Of a DNA stretch of 64,000 bases, positions 26,601-35,688 are shown one piece after another. The stretch is taken from assembly GCF_001880325.1 (NCBI RefSeq), contig NZ_CP016313.1:278793-342792 (forward strand). The letters run 5' to 3'. The DNA comes from Thermus brockianus (GTDB lineage Bacteria; Deinococcota; Deinococci; Deinococcales; Thermaceae). The notes beneath the pieces were generated by a model. The model worked only from the letters and a program-made list of their open reading frames with translations, was not told the DNA's origin and ran no database searches. Numbering within the stretch: position 1 is the first letter of the stretch; every line of letters starts with the position of its first letter. Made by a program: the position numbers and the translations under genes.

Positions 26601-29080
26601 TTACCCTTAAGGTGAACGGCAAGCCCATCGGCCCGGAGCGCCTAGGGAAGGCGGAGCTGGACGAGGGGCGGGGCTGGCAACGCCTGGAGTACTACGGGAT
26701 ACCCCTGGAGGTGGGCCGGAACCTCCTGGAGGTGGAAGGCGTGGCCCAGGACCGCCTCGAGGTCTTCCGCCCCGGGAACCCCACCCGGCTAAGGCTCTCC
26801 CTCCTAGAGGCCCAGGCGGATGGGCGCACGCCCCTAAAGGTCTTGGTGGAGGCCCTGGACGAGAACGGCCTGGCCTCTGGCTTTGGCCCCGTCACCGTGG
26901 AAACCGACCTGGAGCCCTTAAACCCCGACGCCTTCCCGGAGGTTTCCGGCTACCAAATCCTCCTCAAGGACGGCCGGGCCGAGCTCCTCATAAGGCCCCT
27001 CACCGCCCCCAAGGAGTTCCGGGTCAGGGCCCGCTTCAACCAGCTGGAGGCCGAGGCCCGCCTCTTCGCCGGGGAGCGCAAGGAAGCCCTTTGGCTTGCC
27101 CAGGGGAGCGTGGGGGTAGCCCTCGGGCCAAGCCTCGCCCGGCTCTCCCTGGAAGGCCTCCGCCTCTTCGGCCTCGCCCGGGCCTACGCCGAGGGCCCCC
27201 TTCTAGGGGGACAGGGGCAGCTCGCCCTGGACACGGCGGGCGGCCTTGGGGCGAAGCTCGCCCCGGACCGCTTCCCCATCACCGGGGCCGCCACCGAGGC
27301 CAAGCGCCCCCTGACCTCCGACGACCCCGTGGCCTTCCGCTACGACCAGCCGGAGTTCTCCGTAAGCTACGAGCGGGCTCCCCTGGGGGCGGGCCTCCCC
27401 GAGGCCACCGCCCTCCGCCTAAGCACCCGGGGTGAGGGGCGCCTCGAGGCCTTCCTCGCCCTCCTCCCCCGGGGCACGGTGGAGGAGGTAATCCGGCCCG
27501 ACGGCACCTCCTTCTACCGCCTCAGCCGGAGGCCCAAGCCCGGCACCCTCACCCTCACCCTGGTGGAGGGGGCCAGGGAAACCCGCCTGGTGCCCGGCAA
27601 GGACTACGTGGTGGACGACCTGGGCAACCTCCAGCTCTCCCGCCCCCTCTTCCCCACCGCCCCGGACCTGAGCCCCGTCTACCTCCTGGCGGCCTACGCC
27701 CCCGAGGAGGCCCCCAGGGACCTCCTGGCCTACGGCCTTTCCGGGGTTTACGAGGCGGGGGGCCTGCGGTTTGGCCTCTCCGCCGCCCATCTGGGAGGCT
27801 GGCGTTTCGGGGCCGAGGTGGGCTACCAGGAGGGGGCAAACCGCCTGAGCCTGAAGGGGAGCTACCAAGAGGGCCGCTTCGGCCTCTCCTTCGGGGGCGA
27901 CGCCCGGCTTGGGGCCTTCCGCCTCAGGGGGGACTTAAGGGCGGAGGACCTCTCCCAAGGGCTTTCCGCCCTCCAAGGGCAGGCCCGCCTGGCCTACGAG
28001 GAGGGCCCCTTGGGCGTGGCCCTGGAGCACGCCACCCCGGCCCAGACCGCCTTCCTCCTGGAATACCGCCCCAGGCCCTTCACCGTGGGGGCGGGCCTCG
28101 GCTACCTCTGGGGCGAAGGGAGCTGGGCCTTCCTGGGCCGGGCGGGGTACGAGGCGGGTGAGGCCCGGGCCCTCCTCACCCACGCCCAGCCCTTCAGCGT
28201 GGGCAAGGCCATCACCCGCCTGGACGCCGCCTGGCCCCTGGACCCGAACCTCCGCCTGGAAGGGGGCCTGGCCTACACCTGGGGCGAGGGGGTTTCGGGA
28301 ACCCTGGGCCTCAGGCAACGCCTGGGGGACGCCAATCTGGCCCTCGCCTACGAGCTTCCCACGGCGAGCGGCGAGGGGAACCGGGCCCGGTTTGGCCTGG
28401 AAGCCCCCTTCCCCCTCACGGACCGCCTGAGCCTGAACCTCTCCACCGGCCTGGAGCGCCGCCTCGGGACCGGGGAGACCCTCACCGCCTTCGGCCTCGC
28501 CGCCCGCTACAAGGTGGCGGACCTCGTGGCCACCCTGGGGGTGGAAACCTCCCTGGGCCAGGAGACCAAACTGGTCCTCAAGGGCGGGGCCACGGGAAGC
28601 CTGGACGCGGAGAACACCCTCTCCGCCGACCTCGCCTACCAGGTCCTCCCCGAGCCCCGGGCCCGCTTCACCGTGGCCTACGCCCTCTTCGCCTCCCAGG
28701 TGAACCTCCTCACCTACCACCGCCTCGCCTGGGAAACCGAGCCCGTCCTCGAGGGCGAAACCCTCCTCGCCTACCACCAGCCGGGCTTCCAGCTCCGCCC
28801 CGGCTTCGCCTACCGGGTGAAGCCCCAAGACCCCGTGGCCAACACCTACCAAGTGGGCCTTGGCGGCAACCTCTACCCCACGGAGCGGTTCGGCCTAGGG
28901 GGTGCCCTCTACTACCTATTCCAGCCCGGAACGGGCGGAAACCGCTTTGCCTTTAGCGTGGAGGGAAGCTTTAGGGTGCTGGAAGGGCTTTGGCTCAACC
29001 TGGGCTACGGTTTCGGCGAAACCCTCTTCCAGCCCGAAGGCCTGTACCTACGCCTGGACTTCTTTGGAGGTAGCCGATGA
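23687..29080 (+). CDS. Giant DUF11 stalk protein with C-terminal outer-membrane beta-barrel
   Basis: 1,797 residues. Signal peptide MRRLLSVLLALPLALAQ. Residues up to about 1,000 contain beta domains including DUF11-like units (LKKEALTPRVAQGEEARFRL, the LARETPHRRYLPGEVVAHRL unit, and KKEALAPRVLEGTEATFLLR). A linker with a carboxypeptidase-regulatory-like look follows, and from about residue 1,130 to the end come many alternating amphipathic strands (LRLEGGLAYTWGEGVSG, RARFGLEAPFPLTDRLSLNL, FRVLEGLWLNLGYGFGE) ending YLRLDFFGGSR, as in outer-membrane barrels. It may anchor or export the other DUF11 proteins. The ATG at 23687 overlaps the previous stop; the open frame reaching back to 23426 lies inside that gene. 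Confidence 0.82.
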   Translation: MRRLLSVLLALPLALAQVELKATLVGTGLSWEMDRLEAWLLPQKEEGRIVLFSPGFDPEDYRSALRGKEELGDERYDGGQGELKAVYELYRGQTLLRRVEFGLEPHREVLLFSGRLEKNTPYRLVARFEGLGKNAFLLKAEGFAVRLDPTTLTVEVQDQGAGLTLRQRPGERGRFVELFALEAPPSLLPLPVRFYDEDGPEELLARVVLPDGRLEERPVSGDRAWAEYPVRLPGLTRFLFAQPPTAKQYSNTIAIQVKACLEVAQDRFRAVPPGPRRVAVVDSAGNPLDLKPTLTEDGLAFLDLPQGYRLLEVRAQGAVVVEGDRVRFGCPGGEAAFVVAPPEARLRVRLLLDLPGGERPGEGVLRLGEERRRVAGEALFPLPPGTYPLALEAEVALAEGPTEVRLLPGEEREVVFRLRPEVNLTLTPEAQRHPEGETARLLLRATTPYPGLLPAELSLELPPELEPLTATRLTAPLSKDRPLELAVELKGPAGSYQVKGRLLPFGLEKGAEVAFFRPATFTLKKEALTPRVAQGEEARFRLTVVNEGDEAGRIRLRDLGGEGLVGPGLDQEVYLEPRQGKSYEVAFRVVGQGLLVNRAELLRGEEALARAEAKVEVLLPKPALARETPHRRYLPGEVVAHRLVVKNGGDAPLHYTLEDTCPDILEPATARFEGTVPPGGERVHTYEARVRFGEEREGLCQATLRYEGGALQAETPVARVLLGLKKEALAPRVLEGTEATFLLRVENPADHPVRIRLLDTPSKGLPMEGLDLELPLAPGEVRTFTLKAEGVPPGAHVNRASAFLGETPAAFPAEATLVALPLLTPERLSEVRLPFRVEGEGEGLLLAFSLPEGATYVPGSARLAEGERLLPLEDPLLLEGRLLWRLPFRKEGEVRLTLRHERALPPLAEPSLALLAGGREVYLKGKVTLEEYRKARPFQGERQGVIREPKDGEVFRDRDAIRVVLEAPLGPLTLKVNGKPIGPERLGKAELDEGRGWQRLEYYGIPLEVGRNLLEVEGVAQDRLEVFRPGNPTRLRLSLLEAQADGRTPLKVLVEALDENGLASGFGPVTVETDLEPLNPDAFPEVSGYQILLKDGRAELLIRPLTAPKEFRVRARFNQLEAEARLFAGERKEALWLAQGSVGVALGPSLARLSLEGLRLFGLARAYAEGPLLGGQGQLALDTAGGLGAKLAPDRFPITGAATEAKRPLTSDDPVAFRYDQPEFSVSYERAPLGAGLPEATALRLSTRGEGRLEAFLALLPRGTVEEVIRPDGTSFYRLSRRPKPGTLTLTLVEGARETRLVPGKDYVVDDLGNLQLSRPLFPTAPDLSPVYLLAAYAPEEAPRDLLAYGLSGVYEAGGLRFGLSAAHLGGWRFGAEVGYQEGANRLSLKGSYQEGRFGLSFGGDARLGAFRLRGDLRAEDLSQGLSALQGQARLAYEEGPLGVALEHATPAQTAFLLEYRPRPFTVGAGLGYLWGEGSWAFLGRAGYEAGEARALLTHAQPFSVGKAITRLDAAWPLDPNLRLEGGLAYTWGEGVSGTLGLRQRLGDANLALAYELPTASGEGNRARFGLEAPFPLTDRLSLNLSTGLERRLGTGETLTAFGLAARYKVADLVATLGVETSLGQETKLVLKGGATGSLDAENTLSADLAYQVLPEPRARFTVAYALFASQVNLLTYHRLAWETEPVLEGETLLAYHQPGFQLRPGFAYRVKPQDPVANTYQVGLGGNLYPTERFGLGGALYYLFQPGTGGNRFAFSVEGSFRVLEGLWLNLGYGFGETLFQPEGLYLRLDFFGGSR

Positions 29081-32061
29081 GGACGCCGTGGGCTTTGCTC
29101 TTCCTCCTGAGCACCGCCTTTGGTCAAGTGGTGACGCCCTTGCAAGCGCGCTTTGGACCAGTAAACGACCGAGGGGATATCGTCCTAGTGGGAAATACCC
29201 TAATGTGCGCGGCGAGCCGTAGCGGATGCGACGTCACTGTCATGAACAACCCAAACGCGAACAACAACCGATCCATGACCTTCATCAACGCAGACCCTTC
29301 CGCTCCCAACTGGGGCACTGGCCGAGGGGGCTCCTCCGCCGCCACGCTCAGCCTTCCCACGGACGCCCAGGTGCTTTGGGCGGGTCTCTACTGGGGGGCA
29401 CGCGCTGATCCTGGTGCCTCCGGAAGAAACCAAATCTACTTAAAACCCCCGGGCAGCACTTCGTACCAAACCGTTACAGGCCAGCTCCTTGGGACAATCA
29501 CAGACCGGGGTACATCTACCACTAGACCTTACGCCGCCTTCGCCAACATCACCTCCATCGTGCAAGCCCGGGGAAGCGGCACCTACTGGGTCGGGGGCAT
29601 CCTTGCCCAAACAGGAAACGACGGGCTAGGCTTTTACGCCGGCTGGGCCCTGGTGGTGGTCTACAGCGACCCCAATGCCACCTTTAAAAACCTGGTGGTC
29701 TACGACGGCTTAGCGAGCGTGAGCTTGGGGAACCCCGTAACCCTAACACCTAGCGGCTTCCTCACCCCGGCCACCGGGACCGTTACCGCCCGGGTGGGTG
29801 CCGTGGCCTTTGAGGGGGATGGGGGAGTACCCGGAGACCAGCTCCTCTTGAACGGCCAGGCCCTTTCCGACAGCCAGAACCCCATCGACAACTTCTTCAA
29901 TAGCTCTATTTCCAACCTAGGCACACGCTTTACCCAAAAGACCCCGGATTACGTGAACCAAATGGCCGTGGACATAGACCGCCTGGACGCCACCGGCCGC
30001 ATCCCCAACGGGGCCACCTCGGCTACCCTTACCTTCACCTCCACGGGGGACGTCAACGCCAGCGACACCTACTTCCCCGCCGTGCTCACCTTCGCCGTGG
30101 ATATCTACTTCCCTGACTTGAAGACCACGTTTACCAAAACCGTAACCGACCTCAACGGGGGCCAGGTCCTCGTGGGGGACATCCTGGAATACGAGGTAAG
30201 CTTCCAAAACACCGGTCTGGATGGCGCCACCAACGTGGTCCTCACGGACCTCATCCCCACCGGCACCCAGTATGTTCCCGGAAGCCTGCAAGTCGTCCAA
30301 AACGCTGCCGGAGCCCCCACGGGCACCTTTTCCGACACTCCGGGTGACGACATCGCCGAGTACGACACTACCAACAACCGGGTGGTCTTCCGGCTGGGAA
30401 CCGGGGCCACGGCCACCCAGGGGGGCCTCATCCTCCCAGGGCAAGGGGCGCGGGTGCGGTTTAGGGTCCGGATCCTTCCTAGCGCCGCCAACCAGAACGT
30501 GGTCAACACTGCTTCGGTTTCCTATAACGGCCAGACTTTAGGAAACCAGTATAGGGACACCGCCACCGCCGCCGCCTCCGTAACCGTGGTGGGCTTCACC
30601 CTCTCGGGCCAGGTCTACCATGACCGGGAACCCAACGGCCTCAAAGGCCCGGCCGAGGACTGGGCGGACGGCGCCACGGTCTACGTCAAGCTCTTCTCGG
30701 GGACGGGCCTGGTGGCCTTCGCCCAGGTGGACCCGGGAAGCGGCGCCTTTAGCCTCCAAGGGGTGGCCCCAGGGAGCTACACCCTGGTCCTGGACACCAA
30801 CAACACCGGAAGCGATACCACCCCCACACCCCCTACGGGCTGGCTCTTCATTAACCCGGCCGCGGGAAGCCTAGCGGTGAACGTGAGCAGCGACATCCAG
30901 GGCCTCCTCTTCGGCCTCTTCCGCGGCGGGGTGGTGGAGGGCCGGGTCTTCCTGGACGACGGCCTCGGGAACGGGACCGCCAACGACGCCCTGCAGAACG
31001 GGGGCGAAAGGGGCGTGGGGAGCGTGGAGGTGCGGGCCACGGACGGGAGCAACACCCGCACCACCCTAACGGACGGTAACGGCTACTACCGGCTTTATAT
31101 CCCCGCAAGCTGGGGAACCGTCACCCTCTCCCACCCCCTTCGGCCGGCCACGGGCTGGAACGACGGGAGCACCGCGCAAAGGGTGGCTAGCTGGCAAGAC
31201 GCCACGGGCGCCCTCTCCTCTGGGGGAAGGGTGGCCCTGGGGAGCGCCCTAGGCCTTGCCGGCTCCGGCCTCACCCGCAACTTCGGGGTGGTGCGGGATA
31301 GCCGCTTCTACCCGGACCAGTCGGGCCAGACCAGTTCCCCCGGCACCCACACCTTCGCCCACACCTACGCCCCGGGTACCTTGGGGACGGTGACGCTCAG
31401 CACCGGCAGCGCCCCCCGCTACGCCTACCAGGTACGCCTGGATGCCGACTGCGACGGGGTCTATGGCCCCGGGGAGGACTGGCAGCCCTTGCCCTACACC
31501 TTTGGCGTGGGCCCCGCCTGGCCCCGGGAGGTTGACGGGAGCCTGAAGGGGTGCACCATCGAGGTGCGGGCCCTCGTCCCCGCCGGGGAGCCAGCGGGGG
31601 CGGTGGACATCCTCCTCCTGCGCGCCGGCCTCACCTGGGGCAACAACGCCGCCGTGGTGGAGCCTGATGGGGTCACGGACACCTTGCAGGTGACGGGGGG
31701 CGAGGTACGGCTCACCAAACGGGTGCGGAACGTGACGCAAAACGGCTCCTTCGGGGGCGCCGCCCAAGGTAGGCCCGGCGAGCATCTGGAGTACTGCATC
31801 GCCTACCAGAACCTGGGCACGGCGCCGGTTTCCGCCTTCACCCTAAGCGACCCCGTGCCCTTCTTCACCGACCCCCTCACCGCGGTGCCGGACTACAACA
31901 ACCGGGCCATCCGCTGGACCCACGGGACCACCACCCTCCACCTCACGGCCCAAACGGGCGACGACGCCGGGGAGATCCAAGGGGGCCTGGTGCGGGTGGT
32001 GGTGGGCACGGTGAATCCGGGAGAGGCGGGGGAGGTCTGTTACCGGGTGCGGATCCGCTAG
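29077..32061 (+). CDS. Secreted DUF11/SdrD-like surface protein
   Basis: 994 residues, last gene of the surface run, ATGA overlap with the barrel gene. Signal peptide MRTPWALLFLLSTAFGQ. The first 300 residues resemble the DUF3344-type adhesion head ([41 protein letters not shown]). Then come a DUF11 unit (TKTVTDLNGGQVLVGDILEY), two SdrD B-like domains (SGQVYHDREPNGLKGP; GRVFLDDGLGNGTANDALQNGG with TDGNGYYRLYIP), and a C-terminal DUF11 unit. No anchor is seen at the C-terminus. The first part has lower GC and more Asn/Thr codons than its neighbours. The stop overlaps a convergent gene by 4 nt with no terminator between them. Confidence 0.82.
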   Translation: MRTPWALLFLLSTAFGQVVTPLQARFGPVNDRGDIVLVGNTLMCAASRSGCDVTVMNNPNANNNRSMTFINADPSAPNWGTGRGGSSAATLSLPTDAQVLWAGLYWGARADPGASGRNQIYLKPPGSTSYQTVTGQLLGTITDRGTSTTRPYAAFANITSIVQARGSGTYWVGGILAQTGNDGLGFYAGWALVVVYSDPNATFKNLVVYDGLASVSLGNPVTLTPSGFLTPATGTVTARVGAVAFEGDGGVPGDQLLLNGQALSDSQNPIDNFFNSSISNLGTRFTQKTPDYVNQMAVDIDRLDATGRIPNGATSATLTFTSTGDVNASDTYFPAVLTFAVDIYFPDLKTTFTKTVTDLNGGQVLVGDILEYEVSFQNTGLDGATNVVLTDLIPTGTQYVPGSLQVVQNAAGAPTGTFSDTPGDDIAEYDTTNNRVVFRLGTGATATQGGLILPGQGARVRFRVRILPSAANQNVVNTASVSYNGQTLGNQYRDTATAAASVTVVGFTLSGQVYHDREPNGLKGPAEDWADGATVYVKLFSGTGLVAFAQVDPGSGAFSLQGVAPGSYTLVLDTNNTGSDTTPTPPTGWLFINPAAGSLAVNVSSDIQGLLFGLFRGGVVEGRVFLDDGLGNGTANDALQNGGERGVGSVEVRATDGSNTRTTLTDGNGYYRLYIPASWGTVTLSHPLRPATGWNDGSTAQRVASWQDATGALSSGGRVALGSALGLAGSGLTRNFGVVRDSRFYPDQSGQTSSPGTHTFAHTYAPGTLGTVTLSTGSAPRYAYQVRLDADCDGVYGPGEDWQPLPYTFGVGPAWPREVDGSLKGCTIEVRALVPAGEPAGAVDILLLRAGLTWGNNAAVVEPDGVTDTLQVTGGEVRLTKRVRNVTQNGSFGGAAQGRPGEHLEYCIAYQNLGTAPVSAFTLSDPVPFFTDPLTAVPDYNNRAIRWTHGTTTLHLTAQTGDDAGEIQGGLVRVVVGTVNPGEAGEVCYRVRIR

Positions 32062-33002
32062 GAGCTCGCCAGGCTCATGAGGGGCTCGGGGTAAGGGGCA
32101 AAGAGGGCCTGGTCCAGGAGGTACCCCTCCTCCCAACGCAAGGCCCAGGACCGGAGAAGGGCGAGGGGGGCCTCGAGGGGCACCCGCTCCTCCCGGAAGC
32201 CCGCAAGGAGCTCCAGGAAGTGGGCCTTCTCCTTGGGGGCTAGGCCCTTCTTGAAGTACCCGAAGGCGTGGAGGAGGGTGTCCGCCATGGGCCCAAGGCG
32301 GAAGGGAAGCCTCGTGGCCCTTAGGAAGCCCTCCTCGTAGACCCGGCGCACCTCGGGGAAAGGCCTTCCCTTGGCCTCGGCGAGAAGCCGGCCTAGTTGG
32401 CGCGCCTCCCCTTGGTGGTAGGCGAGGAGGAGGAGCTTGTAGCGGGCGTGGAAGGCCATAAGGCCCCCCAGGTCCTCCACCCGGCGTAGCCTCGCCAGGG
32501 CGAAGATGCGGGTGAAGAAGTGGGCGCGGATGCGGGCGCTGGAAAGCCGGCCCTCGTCCTCCTTGGGCAGGAGGGGGAAGGCCCTTTCCACCGCCTCGGC
32601 AAAAAGCCCTGGCCCCCGGCCCACCACCCCGCCCGCATCGGCCCGGGCGTAGACCTTGGCGTCCTTCAGGGCGCAGGTAGGGGAGCGGTTCTTGAGGATA
32701 AACCCCTCCACCGGGCCCAAGCCCGCAAGAAAGCCCTCGCTAAAGGAACGCATCCTCTCGGTCAGGTCCTCCCCCGTACTGGGCTGGACCATCCGGGGGC
32801 CATCCTCTCCCCGCACCAGGCGCACCGTGGGCCTCGGCACCCCGAGGCCTATTTCCACCTCGGGGCAGACGGGGACGAAGTCCACGTGCTCCCTCAGGGC
32901 CGCCACCACCTTGTCCGGGATGAGTTCCCCCGAGTAGCGCACGGCGGCGAAGCCCAAACAGGCGCTTATTGCGAGGCGGGGTCTAGGCCAAAAGGCTTCC
33001 AC
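32058..33002 (-). CDS. DUF523 and DUF1722 domain protein (YbgA-like)
   Basis: 314 residues. The N-terminal DUF523 domain (ISACLGFAAVRYSGELIPD, PVCPEVEIGLGVPRPTVRL, ILKNRSPTCAL) holds conserved Cys residues; the C-terminal DUF1722 domain (MAFHARYKLLLLAYHQGEARQLGRLLAE) is the YbgA part. In bacteria these proteins are often found beside photolyase genes, though here they are 20 kb apart; the biochemical role is not settled. GTG start at 33000-33002. It lies after the strong terminator of the arsenite oxidase operon, so it probably has its own promoter, which I could not find. Confidence 0.85.
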   Translation of the reverse strand: MEAFWPRPRLAISACLGFAAVRYSGELIPDKVVAALREHVDFVPVCPEVEIGLGVPRPTVRLVRGEDGPRMVQPSTGEDLTERMRSFSEGFLAGLGPVEGFILKNRSPTCALKDAKVYARADAGGVVGRGPGLFAEAVERAFPLLPKEDEGRLSSARIRAHFFTRIFALARLRRVEDLGGLMAFHARYKLLLLAYHQGEARQLGRLLAEAKGRPFPEVRRVYEEGFLRATRLPFRLGPMADTLLHAFGYFKKGLAPKEKAHFLELLAGFREERVPLEAPLALLRSWALRWEEGYLLDQALFAPYPEPLMSLASS

Positions 33003-33054
33003 CTCCCGATGCTAGCCGCCCCGCCACCCCCTCCCTGTGGGCGGGCCAACAAAA

Positions 33055-33078
33055 GCCCCGCCCCCTAGGGGGCGGGGC
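33055..33078 (-). terminator. Intrinsic terminator of the aioBA operon
   Basis: Perfect 11-bp palindromic arms GCCCCGCCCCC (33055-33065) and GGGGGCGGGGC (33068-33078) around TA. On the minus strand the stem is followed by TTTTGTTGG, giving a U-tract. It lies 15 nt after the aioA stop. Confidence 0.88.
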
Positions 33079-33092
33079 CCTCCGGGCTCGCC

Positions 33093-35678
33093 TTAGTCAA
33101 ACCTATTCTGCTGGAGGAGGCTCGCCGTCGCTTGCACCGAGGGGATGGCCCCTGCCACCTTGCGGAGGGCGGCCCGGGTGCCCTTGTACCAGGGGATGGT
33201 GGTCTTGGGGTCGGTGTAGCCGGAAACCAGGGAGTTGGAGGTGCCCCGCCAGTGGTACATGACGAGGAAGAGCATCCCCGGCTTCACCGCGTCGGTGACG
33301 TAGACCAAGAAGGTGCCGTTCCCCTCCTCGTTGTAGACCTCCACCAGGTCCCCGGACTGAAGGCCCAGGCGCTTGGCGTCCTCGGGGTTCACCTCCACGT
33401 AAGGGAGGGGCAGGGCCATGGCCTTCTCGGGCAGCCGGCGGTCGTGGTAGGCGGTCTGCCAGATGGTCTGGGCCCGGCCGGTGGTGAGCCAGAAGGGGTA
33501 CTGCCTGGCCTTCTCCCCTTCCAGGTACTTGGCCACCTCCTGCGGGTAGCCCTCCCAGTCGTCCGTGCCGTACCACTTGAACTTGCCGTCGGGCGTACCG
33601 AACTTGTGGGTGTAACGGCGCACCGTGCCCACCAGTTGCCCGGTCTTGGGGTCGCGGCGCACGGGGGTTTGGATGCCCTTTTGGCCCAGCTGCTTGAGGA
33701 GGGCGTAGGTCACCCCCTTGTAGTTCTCCGCCTCCAGCTTTGCCTCGTCCTCCTCGCTCACGCGGTTGTCGCCGAACTCCTCGGCCCCCGCCAGGAAGAC
33801 GTCCTCGTCCGTCCGCCAGTTCTTGCCGAACTCAAACTTGAGGGCCTCCTGGACCTTGCCCTCGGCCCGGTACAGTTCGGCGATGCGCAGGCCCACCCAT
33901 TTGAAGATCTCCCAGTCGGGCTTGGCCTCCCCGGGCGGGTCCATGAACTTCTCGTAGAGGCGGAGGAGGCGGCTATTGCAGTTGATGGAGGTGTCGTTGG
34001 CCTCGCCCCAGCCGGCGGCGGGCAGGATGAGGTGGGCGTCCCGGGCGGTTTCCGTCATGTAGATGTCCTGGACGACCATGAAGAGGGCGTCGGGATCCTT
34101 GTAAAGAACGTCCAGGATCTTCTGCACCCTTTCCCCGATGGTGCCGGGCTCCCCGCCCTCGCCCAAGGCGCGGGTGAGCTTCTCCGTACGCTCATGGATG
34201 CGCTTGCGGAAGACCTGGTTGTTGGGGGTGGAGAGGTAGGGATCGTTGGCGATCACCCAGTAGAACTTGCCCTTCCCATCGGTGAGGAACTTGTCCACGT
34301 TAACCGGGGGGCCGCCGCGGTAGATGGAGCCGGGCGTGGGGGCGGGCGGACGGACATAGCCTTCCTGGTGCCCACCCTGACGGCCGCAGCCGGTGCCGGG
34401 GCGGCCGATGTTGTGGGTGAGGACGGCGAGCTGCACGATGGCCGCCACCTGGTCGTAGTTCTTCATGTTCCAGATGATGCCCTTCTCGTAGATGGTGAGG
34501 GTACGGCGCTTGAACCGGCCCGCCTTAGGCTTGGCGATCCAGTCGGCGGCCTTCTCAATCTGGGCCCGGGGCACACCCGTGATGCGCTCCACCTCCCGCA
34601 TGAACTCGGCGTAGGGTACCCCGAGCTTGAGGCTCTTTTGCTTGTACTCCTCAAAGAGGGCCATGTCCGTGCGGGCCTGGAGGTAGGCCATATCGTAATA
34701 GCCCCGCTCCCAGACCACGCGGGCGATGGCGTTGGCCAGGATGTAGTCCGTGCCCAGGTTGGGCTGGAGGAGCATTACCCGGTCGGGGGCCACCTGGGCC
34801 GCCAGGGTGTACGAGCTCGTCTTCCTCGGGTCAATGACGATCATGTACCCGGGCTCGGCGGGCTCCCCCCGTTCAAAGGCCGCCTGCTTCTCCGCCACCG
34901 TGGCCCCTTGCAGGTTGGGAAGCATGTGCTCCACATAGAAGACGGTGGCCGTCTCGTAGGAGTTGGCGCCCCAGAGGACGATGGTGTCGGCCAGGCGCGC
35001 GTCCTCGTAGGTGTAGTTGAGCTCGTGAACGCCCCGCTCCCGGCTACCCCAGACCTCGGAGTTGTAGGCCGGGCGGTTGTGGATGGCGATGTGCTTCACG
35101 GAGAGGGCGGCGAAGAAGAGCTTGCCGGCAGCGTAGTTGTCCTCAAAGCCCTGGCCCGAGCCCCCGTGGTCGTAGCACTTTACGGCGATGTTGTCGTCGT
35201 TGCCATCCCGGTCACGGATGCCCTTGATGACCCCGGCCATGAGGGTGAGGGCGTCCTGCCAGGTGATGGCCTGGAACTGGTCCCCCACCCGGAGGAGGGG
35301 GTAGGTGAGGCGGTCCTGGGTGCCCCGGTCCAGGCTCCACACCGTGAGGGCGTTGGTGCCGCCCCGGATGGAGTAGTCGCCCCGGTTAATGGGGCTATCC
35401 TTGGCCGGGACGATGACCACGTGGTACTGGCGGCCGTCCTTGCCCACCGTGATGGCGTGCATGGTTTCGGTGTAGCTTTGACCAGCGAGCGGCGCCTGCG
35501 GGCTCGTGAGATCCAGGCCAAAGGCGTTCTGGTTAGGCTTCGGGCCACCCTGCTCGCCCACGGGCCAGACGTACACCTTGTAGCCGCACCCTACATTGCA
35601 GTACTGGCAGACCTGGTTGTAGACCTTTGCGTTCTTGGGGGGAATGGGAAGCTGGTCCCTACGGGGAATGAGCGCCAT
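33093..35678 (-). CDS. aioA: Arsenite oxidase large subunit (Mo-bisPGD)
   Basis: 861-residue molybdopterin oxidoreductase of the DMSO reductase family that oxidises arsenite to arsenate. The N-terminal cluster motif is C-x2-C-x3-C (CQYCNVGC, residues 24-31) with Ser near residue 103 (DYSIRGG) in place of the fourth Cys, the 3Fe-4S arrangement typical of AioA. CYDHGGSGQGFEDNYAAG and AIHNRPAYNSEVWG match arsenite oxidase. It has no signal sequence and would be carried out with the Tat-exported Rieske partner encoded 10 nt upstream. A good AGGAGG precedes the ATG. Confidence 0.94.
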   Translation of the reverse strand: MALIPRRDQLPIPPKNAKVYNQVCQYCNVGCGYKVYVWPVGEQGGPKPNQNAFGLDLTSPQAPLAGQSYTETMHAITVGKDGRQYHVVIVPAKDSPINRGDYSIRGGTNALTVWSLDRGTQDRLTYPLLRVGDQFQAITWQDALTLMAGVIKGIRDRDGNDDNIAVKCYDHGGSGQGFEDNYAAGKLFFAALSVKHIAIHNRPAYNSEVWGSRERGVHELNYTYEDARLADTIVLWGANSYETATVFYVEHMLPNLQGATVAEKQAAFERGEPAEPGYMIVIDPRKTSSYTLAAQVAPDRVMLLQPNLGTDYILANAIARVVWERGYYDMAYLQARTDMALFEEYKQKSLKLGVPYAEFMREVERITGVPRAQIEKAADWIAKPKAGRFKRRTLTIYEKGIIWNMKNYDQVAAIVQLAVLTHNIGRPGTGCGRQGGHQEGYVRPPAPTPGSIYRGGPPVNVDKFLTDGKGKFYWVIANDPYLSTPNNQVFRKRIHERTEKLTRALGEGGEPGTIGERVQKILDVLYKDPDALFMVVQDIYMTETARDAHLILPAAGWGEANDTSINCNSRLLRLYEKFMDPPGEAKPDWEIFKWVGLRIAELYRAEGKVQEALKFEFGKNWRTDEDVFLAGAEEFGDNRVSEEDEAKLEAENYKGVTYALLKQLGQKGIQTPVRRDPKTGQLVGTVRRYTHKFGTPDGKFKWYGTDDWEGYPQEVAKYLEGEKARQYPFWLTTGRAQTIWQTAYHDRRLPEKAMALPLPYVEVNPEDAKRLGLQSGDLVEVYNEEGNGTFLVYVTDAVKPGMLFLVMYHWRGTSNSLVSGYTDPKTTIPWYKGTRAALRKVAGAIPSVQATASLLQQNRFD

Positions 35679-35688
35679 AGGCTACCTC

